From CAYQOX01 sp964419335 (lineage in GTDB: Bacteria; Hinthialibacterota; Hinthialibacteria; Hinthialibacterales; Hinthialibacteraceae), in NCBI GenBank assembly GCA_964419335.1, contig CAYQOX010000001.1, forward strand, positions 186,001 to 250,000: a DNA stretch of 64,000 bases, read 5' to 3'. Positions 34,680-43,976 of the stretch are shown here, in pieces; the stretch's first letter is position 1, and each line of letters starts with the position of its first letter. The notes under the pieces are model-generated. The model did not search any database and had not been told where the DNA came from. It saw nothing but the letters and a program-made list of their open reading frames with translations. The translations under genes and the position numbers were made by a program.

Positions 34680-36053
34680 TTATGAATCTTTTTGAGAGGA
34701 ACGACGTTGTTTAGCCAATTCTTTCCAATAGTCCATTCGTTCCTGGATTTGTTTTTCTCGTCCACGATCTGTTGGTTCATAGAATATGAAGCCTTTGAGC
34801 GAATCAGGCAAGTGCTCTTGGGCAGAAAAAGCGTTTTCTTGATCGTGAGCATATTCGTAATGTTGGCCGTAGCCAAGGTCTTTCATAAACCTGGTAGGGG
34901 CATTGCGGATATGATGGGGTACCGGAAGATAGCCGTATTGATGGACAGCCGCTTTGGCTTTATTGAAAGCGGCATATATGGCATTGCTTTTGGGTGCTGT
35001 AGCACAATAGACGGCTGCTTGAGCGAGTGCCAGTTCACCTTCGGGGCTGCCGAGTGTATGGTAAGCGTCACGTGCAGAAAGGGATAGCAAGAGCGCGTTG
35101 GAGTCGGCAAGACCAATGTCTTCGGAGGCAAAACGAATGATGCGGCGGGCAATGTATAGAGGGTCTTCGCCCGCTTCGAGCATACGCGCTAACCAATACA
35201 GCGTTGCTTGAGGATCGCTGTCACGCATGCTTTTATGCAGGGCGGAGATGAGATTGTAGTGCTCTTCGCCTTTTTTATCGTAGAGGATACGTTTTTCTTG
35301 AATGGCTTGGGCGGCATTTTCTGGAGTGAGATGGAGAGGCTTGTTTTGCGCTTCAAGATATTCAATCACCCGCTGCAACATATTAAGCGCAACACGACCA
35401 TCTCCATGAGAAACAAAAATGATTCGGTCTAGGGCTTCATTTTCATATTGAATGTTGCGTCCATCCTGGTTAAGGAGTTCAATACCGTGTAACAAAATGC
35501 GGCGTAAGTGTTCGTCTTCGAGCGTAGACAAGGTGAAGACCGTCAAACGCGAGAGCAAAGCACCAATCACTTCGAACGATGGATTTTCTGTGGTGGCGCC
35601 GATAAGGGTAATGAGACCAGATTCTACGTGAGGCAGCAATGCATCTTGCTGGCTTTTGTTCCAACGGTGAATTTCGTCGATAAAGAGAATGGTTTCCGTG
35701 CCCTGGTGTTGGATTGATTCTCGGGCTTGGTTGATAATTTGGCGTAAATCCTTGATTCCGCTGTCGGTAGCGGAAAGGGTGAGAAATTGAGATTGTGTTA
35801 ATCGGGCAAGCAGGCGAGCCAAAGTGGTTTTTCCACTTCCTGGAGGGCCCCAAAGAATCATGGAAGGGATACGATCGCGTTCAATGGCTTTGCGTAGAGG
35901 TTTTCCGGGGCCGAGAATCTCTTCTTGGCCGAAGAATTGATCAAAGGTTTCTGGCCGGCAGCGTTCAGCCAGAGGAATGTGTTCTGAAGAAATACGAGGT
36001 GTATCGCAATTCTCTGCTTGAAAAAAGGAACCTTGTTTGATTTCGTCATTCAT
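34680..36053 (-). CDS. rarA: Replication-associated recombination protein A (RarA/MgsA)
   Basis: A 457-residue AAA+ ATPase. LAERCRPETFDQFFGQEEILG is the family N-terminus, Walker A is GPPGSGKTT, Walker B is ILFIDEIHRWNKSQQDALLPHVE, and sensor 1 is LIGATTENPSFEV. The C-terminal tetramerisation region includes YNLISALHKSMRDSDPQATLYWLARML and EDIGLADSNAL, as in Escherichia coli RarA and yeast Mgs1. It acts at stalled replication forks with SSB and clamp-loader components. Length (usual about 440) is normal. First gene of a rarA-birA pair. Confidence 0.95.
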   Translation of the reverse strand: MNDEIKQGSFFQAENCDTPRISSEHIPLAERCRPETFDQFFGQEEILGPGKPLRKAIERDRIPSMILWGPPGSGKTTLARLLARLTQSQFLTLSATDSGIKDLRQIINQARESIQHQGTETILFIDEIHRWNKSQQDALLPHVESGLITLIGATTENPSFEVIGALLSRLTVFTLSTLEDEHLRRILLHGIELLNQDGRNIQYENEALDRIIFVSHGDGRVALNMLQRVIEYLEAQNKPLHLTPENAAQAIQEKRILYDKKGEEHYNLISALHKSMRDSDPQATLYWLARMLEAGEDPLYIARRIIRFASEDIGLADSNALLLSLSARDAYHTLGSPEGELALAQAAVYCATAPKSNAIYAAFNKAKAAVHQYGYLPVPHHIRNAPTRFMKDLGYGQHYEYAHDQENAFSAQEHLPDSLKGFIFYEPTDRGREKQIQERMDYWKELAKQRRSSQKDS

Positions 36054-36240
36054 GGCAAGGTGCTTTCAGAGTACAATGACTTTTATTAAAATAGCTAGCG
36101 CTAAGGATTAATGAATACGATTACGTAAGGTGAAGTTTCCTCTACAAGTTCAAGAGTACGGCTTTTCTTATAATAATAACTGTCTCGTTCACGAAGAAAA
36201 GGCATTTCTAATTGCATCGATAAAAAAAGGTCTTGAATCA

Positions 36241-36837
36241 ATGAGTGATTTGTTACAAATAAGAGATTCATTTTATACTTTCATCCAACGCTATGTGGAC
36301 GAGGTTCATGATATCATCACCAATCCCCGAGACTTTTTTATTCGCGATGCCGAACGCTCAGGTTTTCTAGAACCGGCTACCTTCGCAGCGTTTAATTTAT
36401 TAATCCCGAAGTTATTTTATGCCTTGCTTTTGGCGCCTCTGACTTTAGGCTTATCGCTGTTAACGATTCTACCTTCTATTTTATATGGAACCTGTTTACT
36501 TTTCGTGGCAGCAATCGTTTTATATATTATATTGCGTTATATGGGCGGCGCTCAGGATTTTGAAACGATTTACCGCAATGTAGCCTATTCCAGCGTTGCC
36601 TATTATGCATGGTTGTTGCCGATCCCATTTTTGAATTTACTGTTATTTACCCTAGGGTTTTGCACACTCTTGTTTTTTGCTATTCGGGAAGTGCATGGAT
36701 TGGATACGCAGCGCACCCTGATTGTTTTATCGGCTCCCGCTTTTCTGATTTTATTGACGGGAGCGATTCTATCAATCATCACCATCTGGGTGATGGTGAG
36801 TGGAGCATTGAAACTGGTACACTATTTTTATCCATAA
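36241..36837 (+). CDS. Yip1-domain-like membrane protein
   Basis: Start set at ATG 36241 (MSDLLQIRDSF); the upstream extension to 36130 looks non-coding. A 198-residue protein with a soluble lead (QRYVDEVHDIITNPRDFFIRD) ending in the NPRDFF-type motif that opens Yip1 domains. About five helices follow (LFYALLLAPLTLGLSLLTILP, LYGTCLLFVAAIVLYIIL, YYAWLLPIPFLNLLLFTLGFC, LIVLSAPAFLILLTGAIL). The central GGAQDFETIYRNVAYSSVAY is the usual conserved Yip1 segment. Bacterial Yip1-like proteins have no settled function. The following gene is 49 bases away and may share the transcript. Confidence 0.75.
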   Translation: MSDLLQIRDSFYTFIQRYVDEVHDIITNPRDFFIRDAERSGFLEPATFAAFNLLIPKLFYALLLAPLTLGLSLLTILPSILYGTCLLFVAAIVLYIILRYMGGAQDFETIYRNVAYSSVAYYAWLLPIPFLNLLLFTLGFCTLLFFAIREVHGLDTQRTLIVLSAPAFLILLTGAILSIITIWVMVSGALKLVHYFYP

Positions 36838-36886
36838 ATATGATGAGAATAGAGGATTGAAAAAAAACATTTCAACAGGGGGTTCT

Positions 36887-38158
36887 ATGTATCGTCGTTT
36901 TTTCTTTTTGATGATTGGCTTTCTTTTGACTCCGTTGGGTTGGAGTGATGGGTTGTTGATTCCGATGGATGCGGAATCACAGACCGATCATTTAAAAGCA
37001 TATGGTGTGACTTATTGGGCCTTAGAAGAGCCGCGGGTGTATAAGAGCGAGTGGTTATTAAATTACCGTGGCGGCTCTTTTTTGGTGTACGAAGTGGAAA
37101 ACACACAAAAGCAAGCGGTAATGCAAGGGGTGACGGCTATCGAAGTCAGTGACGCGGAAATCGAAGCCATTCACGAAGAAATACAAGAAAACAACATGGA
37201 AGTTATAACCTTAGAGAAAGCTCCCAAAGTGGCGGTGTATACTCCTCCTTCCAGTGACCCCTGGGATGACGCAGTAACCTTGGCCTTAGAGTATGCTGAT
37301 ATACCCTATGATAAGGTGTGGGATCCCGAAGTGCTTGGAGGTCAACTGGCGCAATATGATTGGTTGCATTTGCATCATGAAGATTTCACGGGCCAATTTG
37401 GAAAATTTTATGGGAACTTTCGTTCGGCGCCATGGTATCAGGCCAAAGTAAGGCGATATCAACTAGCGGCTAAGGAGGCAGGATTTAATTCAGTGCAGGA
37501 ACACAAGGGGGCTGTCGCGGCAGAAATCCGTAGTTATGTGGAGCAAGGCGGCTTTCTTTTTGCGATGTGTGCGGCTACAGATACGCTGGATATAGGTTTG
37601 GCCGCCCTGGGTATTGATATCGTGGCTTCTGAGATTGATGGCGATGGTTTAACTCCAGGATACCAAGAGAAACTTGATTTTGATAATACATTCGCGTTTG
37701 AAGATTTTACTCTCGTTCCCGATCCGATGATTTATGAATATTCGGATATCGATACGAGTCCAAATCCCGTGACCGAGGGCGCGCGTTACCGGGCAGAAAC
37801 TTTTGAATTATTCGAATTCTCGGCAAAATTTGATCCAGTCCCTACGATGCTTACTCAAGATCATTCCTCTAATGTGAAAGATTTTCTGGGACAAACGACC
37901 GCTTTTCGTAAAAGCAAAATTAAGCCAAATGTCGTGATTTTAGCCGACTATTCCGGCGCGGGGGTAGCGAAGTACATCCACGGTGTAAAGGGAGAAGGAA
38001 CATTTACCTTTCTTGGCGGTCATGATCCCGAGGATCCTCAGCATTTAGTCGGCGAAGAAGATACTGATTTGAGCCAGTATCCCAATTCGCCGGGATATCG
38101 CTTAATCCTAAACAATGTGCTGTTTCCCGCGGCTAAGAAAAAACCGCGTAAAACATGA
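36887..38158 (+). CDS. Secreted class-I GATase-like protein
   Basis: Start at 36887 (MYRRFFFLMIGF) because a purine-rich CAGGGGG lies just upstream; a TTG 30 bases earlier is in frame. A Sec leader (FFLMIGFLLTPLGWSDG) precedes LLIPMDAESQTDHLKAYGVTY and WLLNYRGGSFLVYE. A flavodoxin-like half follows: VAVYTPPSSDPWDDAVTLAL, VWDPEVLGGQLAQYDWLHLHHEDF, and GGFLFAMCAATDTLDIGLAALG with a Cys at the nucleophile elbow. It ends GAGVAKYIHGVKGEGTFTFLGGHDPED. Such proteins are often annotated as asparagine synthetase B in databases, without the catalytic features of that enzyme. It overlaps the CRTAC1 gene by four bases (ATGA), so it is part of that operon. Confidence 0.75.
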   Translation: MYRRFFFLMIGFLLTPLGWSDGLLIPMDAESQTDHLKAYGVTYWALEEPRVYKSEWLLNYRGGSFLVYEVENTQKQAVMQGVTAIEVSDAEIEAIHEEIQENNMEVITLEKAPKVAVYTPPSSDPWDDAVTLALEYADIPYDKVWDPEVLGGQLAQYDWLHLHHEDFTGQFGKFYGNFRSAPWYQAKVRRYQLAAKEAGFNSVQEHKGAVAAEIRSYVEQGGFLFAMCAATDTLDIGLAALGIDIVASEIDGDGLTPGYQEKLDFDNTFAFEDFTLVPDPMIYEYSDIDTSPNPVTEGARYRAETFELFEFSAKFDPVPTMLTQDHSSNVKDFLGQTTAFRKSKIKPNVVILADYSGAGVAKYIHGVKGEGTFTFLGGHDPEDPQHLVGEEDTDLSQYPNSPGYRLILNNVLFPAAKKKPRKT

Positions 38159-39870
38159 GATGGATTCAATTTCGTCCGTTTATTATCATCTTACATGGAA
38201 TGAGAGGCATTGGTTCTTCTTGTCCAATGCCTGGTTTGTTTCTGGTCTCTATATTCATAACCTGTGCAGTGGAAGCACTCGCCGCTGATATTCTTTTCGA
38301 AGATGTAACAGAAAAGTCAGGAGTGAATTTCCAACACTATGATGGTTCTTCGGGACGCAAATATGTTATGGAAACCACATGCTCGGGGGTGGCCTTGTTT
38401 GATTATGATGGTGATGGCTGGTTGGATCTTTATTTCGTCAATGGAGCCAAACTCCCAGGAGCAACCCGAGCCATTTCTCCCACAAATAAGTTGTACAAAA
38501 ACAATGGAGATATGACTTTCACAGATGTAACCGAGGAAGCCGGTGTGGGTGACCGGGGTTATGGGTACGGATGTGTAGCCGCGGATTATGATAACGATGG
38601 AGATATGGATTTTTATGTCGTGAACTTTGGCCCGAATGTATTATACAGAAATCATGGTGATGGAACCTTTACCGATGTGGCAAAAGAAGCAGGTGTTGAT
38701 GATCCCCGGCAGGGGGCGGCGGCTTGTTTCATTGATATCGAAAATGATGGGGATTTGGATTTATATGTGACCAATTATCTGGTCATCGATTATGAAAAAC
38801 ATAAAATCTGTTATCATGATCAATATCCCATTTATTGCTCACGTTTGGATTTCCCTTTCGAGAAAGATAGTTTATACCGCAACAATGGCGGCGGCACGTT
38901 TACGGATATCACCGAAGAAGCAGGTATGGATGCCCCCGCTTCAACGGGAATGTCGGTGGTTTGTACCGATTATGACAATAACGGATTCCAGGATTTATTC
39001 GTTGTGAATGATGCGCAGCCCAATTATTTCTTTCATAACCAGGGGGGGAGATTTGAAGAAGTATCGCTTTATACGGGAGTGGCTTATGATCTGAACGGGG
39101 ATCCACAAGGTAATATGGGAGCGGATTTCAAGGATTATGATCATGACGGCTTTATCGATTTGATTACTACTAATTATCAGGATCAAATGGTCGCGGTTTA
39201 TCGTAATATCCAAGGTCAATTATTCCAGGATGTGAGTTTAGATACAAAGATCGGTCCCCCTACCGTGCCTCATGTGACATGGGGAACGGGATTTTATGAC
39301 TTTGATTTAGACGGGTGGCGGGATTGTTTTGTAGCCGCAGGTCATTTACAGGATAATGTGGATTTGTACGATAATACAACGAGTTATAAAGTCCAGAATT
39401 ATTTATTTCATAACAAGGGAAAGGGAACATTCGAAAATATTTCGAAAACTTCTGGACCCGGATTGAAAATCAAAAAATCCAGCCGTGGGGCGGCGTTTGG
39501 CGATCTCGATAATGATGGCGATATCGATATTGTCATTAACAACGCTCGAGAGCGGGCAGATATCTTGGAAAATGTGACTAAGACGGAAAACCATTGGCTC
39601 TTAATCCATCCCGTGGGCATCCAGAGCAACCGTAATGGGGTGGGAGCGAGAATTACGATCCGGGGTGGAGGCTTGAAACAGATTGATGATGTGCGAGCTG
39701 GAGGCACCTATGCAGGGATGAATGATCTTCGCGTTCATTTTGGCTTGGGAAAGGTGGATACGATTGATGAATTGATGATATCCTGGCCTAGCGGTACAGT
39801 GGATAGAATAAGAGATGTAGCCGCTGATCAGATCTTGATGGTAACGGAAGGGATGTCCGTCAAACAATAA
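38155..39870 (+). CDS. CRTAC1-like FG-GAP/VCBS protein with ASPIC/UnbV domain
   Basis: A 571-residue secreted protein. A leader region ends around VSIFITCAVEALAAD. Repeated calcium loops (DYDGDGWLD, DYDNDGDMD, DIENDGDLD, DYDNNGFQD, DYDHDGFID, DLDNDGDID) with FTDVTEEAG-type linkers form a propeller. The C-terminal ASPIC/UnbV domain is seen in NHWLLIHPVGIQSNRNGVGARI, DDVRAGGTYAGMNDLRVHFGLG and ELMISWPSGTVDRI. This architecture is common in exported proteins of planctomycete-like bacteria and in animal CRTAC1; function unknown, likely carbohydrate or surface binding. Translationally coupled to the upstream gene and followed by the TPR gene. Confidence 0.9.
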   Translation: MRWIQFRPFIIILHGMRGIGSSCPMPGLFLVSIFITCAVEALAADILFEDVTEKSGVNFQHYDGSSGRKYVMETTCSGVALFDYDGDGWLDLYFVNGAKLPGATRAISPTNKLYKNNGDMTFTDVTEEAGVGDRGYGYGCVAADYDNDGDMDFYVVNFGPNVLYRNHGDGTFTDVAKEAGVDDPRQGAAACFIDIENDGDLDLYVTNYLVIDYEKHKICYHDQYPIYCSRLDFPFEKDSLYRNNGGGTFTDITEEAGMDAPASTGMSVVCTDYDNNGFQDLFVVNDAQPNYFFHNQGGRFEEVSLYTGVAYDLNGDPQGNMGADFKDYDHDGFIDLITTNYQDQMVAVYRNIQGQLFQDVSLDTKIGPPTVPHVTWGTGFYDFDLDGWRDCFVAAGHLQDNVDLYDNTTSYKVQNYLFHNKGKGTFENISKTSGPGLKIKKSSRGAAFGDLDNDGDIDIVINNARERADILENVTKTENHWLLIHPVGIQSNRNGVGARITIRGGGLKQIDDVRAGGTYAGMNDLRVHFGLGKVDTIDELMISWPSGTVDRIRDVAADQILMVTEGMSVKQ

Positions 39871-39885
39871 ACGGGGATAAGGATC

Positions 39886-41025
39886 ATGAAGATTCAAACG
39901 ATGCTCGGTAGGGTACTCGTGCTGCTCATGGCAACGATTGCTTCAGCCTCATCCGACACCCTCGAGGAGCAATTAAATAAGGCTCAAACTTTATTCGAGC
40001 GAGATGATTTTGAGCAGGCTTTGGAAATCTATGATCATATTTTGGATGCAACTCCGGTCAGCAAAGAGGCCCGAATTGGCAAGGCACGTTGTTTATCACG
40101 CTTGGATCGACGCTCGCTGGCCATGCAGGAAATCAATGAAGTGCTAAAGCGTGATCCTGAGGATCGGGATGCCCTTTTGGCCAAGGGCTCGAACCTGGCG
40201 CGAATGGGAAATCACGATCAAGCGATCTTTCTATTTAAACAAATTTTGAAGAAATATCCCGACGATATTTATGCATGGTACAATCTTGGCACCTCCCAAA
40301 GGGAAGTGAATCAGCATAATGAAGCCTTGGAAAGTTTTTATAAAGTTCGTGATTTGCATAAACAAAATGAAGCCGAGTTTTCACGTGAATTACGTGCTCT
40401 ACTCCATTATCAGATGGGGTTGATTTTTATGAATCAACAAGAATTTCAAGAGGCAAAAGATTCTTTACATGAGGCAATCGAGATCGCTCCCTGGTTAGAA
40501 AATGCGCGTTATCAATTAGGGATGGCTTATGCGCGATTGGGAGATACCGAGAAAAGTCGCGAATGGCTTGATTCCTTCCAAGAACTTAAAAACACACGAA
40601 ATAAAATTGATCGAATGAAACGCCTTGCTAGCAAGCATCCCCAAGCGGCCACCCCCTATATTGGAATGGGACAACTTTATTTATCTATTGAAAATTTGAA
40701 AAAAGCTCAATCCTCATTGGTACGAGCGCTGGAACGCGATGAGAACAATCCTCATGCTTTGACTTATATGGGGTTTCTTTATCTGAAAACCGATCAAACG
40801 GATCAGGCAAGAGATCTGTTCGAGGCGGCTTTGCAATCCGATCCACGTAATGCGTTGGCATTGGTTAACCTGGGTTCGCTGGAAATGAAAGAAGAAAATT
40901 TTGAGGCTGCCGAAGAGTATTACCGCCGCGCTTTACAGATTCAGCCCAACTTTCGTCCAGCCCGGCAGGGCTATCAGCAACTCCAACAAATGAAAGCGAA
41001 TATACAGAATCGCACTGAGCCATGA
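39886..41025 (+). CDS. Secreted tetratricopeptide-repeat protein
   Basis: A 379-residue protein with an N-terminal leader (LGRVLVLLMATIASASSD) and about nine TPR units. Recognisable examples are ALEIYDHILDATPVSKEARI, AIFLFKQILKKYPDDIYAWYNLG, ESFYKVRDLHKQ..., SLHEAIEIAPWLENARYQLG, ARDLFEAALQSDPRNALALVNLG and AEEYYRRALQIQPNFRPARQG. It starts 15 bases after the CRTAC1 gene and closes the operon. TPR proteins scaffold other proteins; here it probably holds the secreted GATase-like and CRTAC1-like products together, which is inference from the gene order. Confidence 0.88.
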   Translation: MKIQTMLGRVLVLLMATIASASSDTLEEQLNKAQTLFERDDFEQALEIYDHILDATPVSKEARIGKARCLSRLDRRSLAMQEINEVLKRDPEDRDALLAKGSNLARMGNHDQAIFLFKQILKKYPDDIYAWYNLGTSQREVNQHNEALESFYKVRDLHKQNEAEFSRELRALLHYQMGLIFMNQQEFQEAKDSLHEAIEIAPWLENARYQLGMAYARLGDTEKSREWLDSFQELKNTRNKIDRMKRLASKHPQAATPYIGMGQLYLSIENLKKAQSSLVRALERDENNPHALTYMGFLYLKTDQTDQARDLFEAALQSDPRNALALVNLGSLEMKEENFEAAEEYYRRALQIQPNFRPARQGYQQLQQMKANIQNRTEP

Positions 41026-41134
41026 ATGCTCTGCTTGCTTGAATGATTTGGCGTGATAGGATTATGAGTTCACCGTTTGTGGATGGAATAGACTCTTTTT
41101 ACATTATCGTAATTCATTAAAGGGTAAATAAACG

Positions 41135-42082
41135 ATGGCAAGAACTTTAATCACTGGTGGAGCGGGTTTTCTTGGATCGCATTTGGCTGACTTGCTTTTA
41201 GCAAGCGGCCATGAAGTGATTTGTATGGATAACTTAATTACGGGCAGTATGACCAACATTGAGCATCTTTTTGGTAAAGACAGTTTTCTTTTTATTCACC
41301 ATGATGTCACGAACTTTGTGCATGTTCCTGGACCGATCGATAATATTTTGCACTTCGCTTCTCCGGCGAGTCCCATCGATTATTTGAAACTCCCAATTCA
41401 GACTCTCAAAGTGGGATCATTGGGAACCCATAAAGCCTTGGGATTGGCGAAAGAGAAAAATGCCCGATTTTTATTGGCCTCGACCTCAGAAGTGTATGGT
41501 GATCCCTTGGTTCATCCTCAACCGGAAGACTATTGGGGCAATGTGAATCCCATAGGACCCCGTGGAGTCTATGACGAAGCCAAACGCTTTGCAGAAGCGA
41601 TCACGATGGCCTATTATCGATACCATGGCGTAGAGACGCGTATTGTCCGCATTTTCAATACCTATGGGCCGAGAATGCGGGTTCAGGATGGACGAGTGGT
41701 TTCGACCTTTATCACCCAGGCTTTAAAAGGTGAACCGCTCACTTGTTTTGGCAATGGAAACCAAACACGTTCGTTTTGCTATGTCTCTGATGAAGTGCGG
41801 GGAATCATCAAACTGCTAGAATCCGATATCGTCACACCTACCAATATTGGAAATCCTCATGAAATGACGGTTAAAGAACTGGCTGAAATGGTGTTGGAAT
41901 TGACTGCATCGAAAAGTGAAATTGAATATAAAAAATTACCGGAGGATGATCCTCGAGTACGACAGCCAGATATTGGTAAAGCGAGAGAAAAGTTGGGATG
42001 GGAACCGGAAATTTCTCTGCGGGATGGTTTAAGTAAAACGATCGAGTATTTTAAAAAGGTCTTGGATTTAAGGGGAGTTTGA
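41135..42082 (+). CDS. UDP-glucuronate decarboxylase (UDP-xylose synthase)-like SDR
   Basis: A 315-residue extended SDR. NAD site: TLITGGAGFLGSHLADLLL. The segment HFASPASPIDYLKLPIQTLK is the signature of UXS enzymes, as are STSEVYGDPLVHPQPEDYWG and NPIGPRGVYDEAKRFAE (catalytic YxxxK in YDEAK) and RIFNTYGPRMRVQDGRVVS. It is expected to convert UDP-glucuronate to UDP-xylose for surface polysaccharide. The last 15 bases overlap the convergent methyltransferase. No UDP-glucose dehydrogenase is nearby. Confidence 0.88.
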   Translation: MARTLITGGAGFLGSHLADLLLASGHEVICMDNLITGSMTNIEHLFGKDSFLFIHHDVTNFVHVPGPIDNILHFASPASPIDYLKLPIQTLKVGSLGTHKALGLAKEKNARFLLASTSEVYGDPLVHPQPEDYWGNVNPIGPRGVYDEAKRFAEAITMAYYRYHGVETRIVRIFNTYGPRMRVQDGRVVSTFITQALKGEPLTCFGNGNQTRSFCYVSDEVRGIIKLLESDIVTPTNIGNPHEMTVKELAEMVLELTASKSEIEYKKLPEDDPRVRQPDIGKAREKLGWEPEISLRDGLSKTIEYFKKVLDLRGV

Positions 42083-42688
42083 TTTTTGGAATTGGAGAAG
42101 TTGGATTCCACCTTCTCTTCGCCGTATAGAAGGATGGTCGACGATATACGTAATCTCGAAGAAAAAATCTTCTTTGAGCGCGGCGGCTTCTTGAAAGCGT
42201 TTTTTAGGAAAAACGAGATGGAAGCGGCCTGTAGGTTTGAGTAGGTTGTTAACGCATTGGAAAAGATCTTTCAACGTAAGTTGATCGTCTCTTCGCGCCC
42301 AGCGTTGGGTTTGACTTTGTGCAGGACGATGGGATGCATGCGGAAAAAAGGGCGGATTGCTCACAATAAGGTCGAATTGTTTATTGAAAAAAGGCGAGCG
42401 CGCTGCGTTCCATACAAAAAAGAAAACATCGTTTAGGATTTTACCCCATTGTTTATGAAATTGTTCTTTCCAATGACTTGCTTCCACGATGCGTTCGTAT
42501 TGTAAATCGATCCCTACCAAGGTGCCATGATCCGGGTATTTCCAAGCGAGAAGCAAAGTGATAAAACCATTACCGCAACCAATGTCAAGCATATCTTCGC
42601 CGGGTTGCAGGGGAGAGAAATCAGCCAGCCGCTGAGGTTCGATGGAAGGTCGCAGTTGATCAAACCACAAGGGGCGGTCTTCGATCAC
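42068..42688 (-). CDS. tRNA1(Val) A37 N6-methyltransferase-like (TrmN6/YfiC family)
   Basis: A 206-residue class I methyltransferase. Motif I is DMLDIGCGNGFITLLLAWKYPD, motif II is GIDLQYERIVEAS, and motif IV is FDLIVSNPPFFPH, the NPPF signature of N6-adenine or N5-glutamine methyltransferases. The spacing after NPPF (SQTQRWARRDDQLTLKDLFQCVNNLLKPTGRFHLVFP) matches TrmN6/YfiC. It is shorter than usual (about 240) because the N-terminal part is reduced. It lies two bases after the end of the next epimerase gene, so it is probably co-transcribed with it. Confidence 0.8.
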   Translation of the reverse strand: MIEDRPLWFDQLRPSIEPQRLADFSPLQPGEDMLDIGCGNGFITLLLAWKYPDHGTLVGIDLQYERIVEASHWKEQFHKQWGKILNDVFFFVWNAARSPFFNKQFDLIVSNPPFFPHASHRPAQSQTQRWARRDDQLTLKDLFQCVNNLLKPTGRFHLVFPKKRFQEAAALKEDFFFEITYIVDHPSIRRREGGIQLLQFQKSNSP

Positions 42689-42690
42689 GG

Positions 42691-43800
42691 TTAAGCGAGT
42701 CCCCGTTCGGAAAGTTCTTGCGAAGCCTGTTCAAACAAATCCACGGCTTCAGTGGTACGTGACCATTCCACCAATTCTTCCAGGCCCGAGCGCAAATCGA
42801 CTTTTGGTTTAAATCCTAGTTTATTCTGGATTTTGTTAATATCCGCATAGCAATGGCGAGTATCGCCTTTGCGGTATTGTCCTGTGATTTCGGGTTGGAT
42901 GGAGGTGTTATAAACCTCTGCCAACAGATGGGCAACTTCCTTAATGGAGGTTGGAATGCCGGTGCCGACATTGAAGACTTCGCCGTTGGCTTCTTCCATT
43001 TCCATCGCAAGGAGATTCGCTTGGACGATATCATGGACGGAGATAAAATCCCGGGTTTGCAGACCCTCTTCATAGATAACAGGTGGTTTCCCATTCGCCA
43101 AGCGGCTCATGAAAATAGCGAGAACTCCCGTATAAGGATTCGAGAGCGATTGTCGTGGTCCATACACATTAAAATAGCGCAAAGCCACAGCGGGTATCCC
43201 GTAGGTTTTTCCGATGCTCAACACCATGTCTTCTTGATCGCGTTTGTTGAGCGCATAGATGGCTTGGCAATCCAAACTCGCGGTTTCGGGGGTGGCTACC
43301 GGCTTCATGACTTTTCCCGTAGGTGAGAGATACTCCCATTGCTTTTGTTTTAATTGCTCTTCCGGCCGGAAATCGGCTTTGATGACACCTCGTTCGGGAC
43401 ACTCGCAACAGCCCTCTCCATAACTGGATTGCGAGGCGGCAACGATAAGTTTTTGGACTGAGTGCTTGGTGTTCACAAGTAAATCAAGCAGGTTGGCGGT
43501 ACCGCTGACATTAACATCCACGTAATGCTTGATTTTGTACATCGATTGTCCCATACCCACCGCGGCGGCTTCGTGAAAGATGATTTCCTGTCCCTCGATC
43601 GCTTGTTTCAACGCCTCTATAGCGCGTATATCGCCTTGGATAAATTCTGCTTGTGGATTGAGATACTCGGGAGGCTTTCCTTGTGGGTGGACTTGTGGAT
43701 CTAAGGAATCAAAGATGCGGACTGTGTGTCCACGACGAATGAGTTCGTCAACAATGTATGAACCAATAAATCCTGCGCCGCCGGTAACGAGTACTTTCAT
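42691..43800 (-). CDS. Extended SDR epimerase, dTDP-L-rhamnose 4-epimerase-like
   Basis: A 369-residue protein. VLVTGGAGFIGSYIVDELIRRGH is the NAD site, the catalytic motif is IYALNKRDQED (Tyr-Lys), and RYFNVYGPRQSLSNPYTGVLAIF and TRDFISVHDIVQANLLAME are typical of this subgroup. An insert with GEGCCECPERGV and a PEEQLKQKQWEYLSPTG region separates the usual strands. The same insert is seen, as I recall, in dTDP-L-rhamnose 4-epimerases such as WbiB. It probably supplies an epimerised deoxysugar for surface polysaccharide. The substrate should be treated as a family-level prediction. Confidence 0.82.
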   Translation of the reverse strand: MKVLVTGGAGFIGSYIVDELIRRGHTVRIFDSLDPQVHPQGKPPEYLNPQAEFIQGDIRAIEALKQAIEGQEIIFHEAAAVGMGQSMYKIKHYVDVNVSGTANLLDLLVNTKHSVQKLIVAASQSSYGEGCCECPERGVIKADFRPEEQLKQKQWEYLSPTGKVMKPVATPETASLDCQAIYALNKRDQEDMVLSIGKTYGIPAVALRYFNVYGPRQSLSNPYTGVLAIFMSRLANGKPPVIYEEGLQTRDFISVHDIVQANLLAMEMEEANGEVFNVGTGIPTSIKEVAHLLAEVYNTSIQPEITGQYRKGDTRHCYADINKIQNKLGFKPKVDLRSGLEELVEWSRTTEAVDLFEQASQELSERGLA

Positions 43801-43976
43801 GGATGCGATTCCCTTCCGTATGTGGTTGACTAAGAAAATTATTTTAGCATAAACGAGGCATGAAACGAATACGGGTCTTCAGGAAGGTTAAATGAGAATT
43901 ACAATTATAATTTGTTAGTACCATATTATTTATGGATAAATCACCTCCACCATGAGTAGAAATTGAGGACGGTTGA

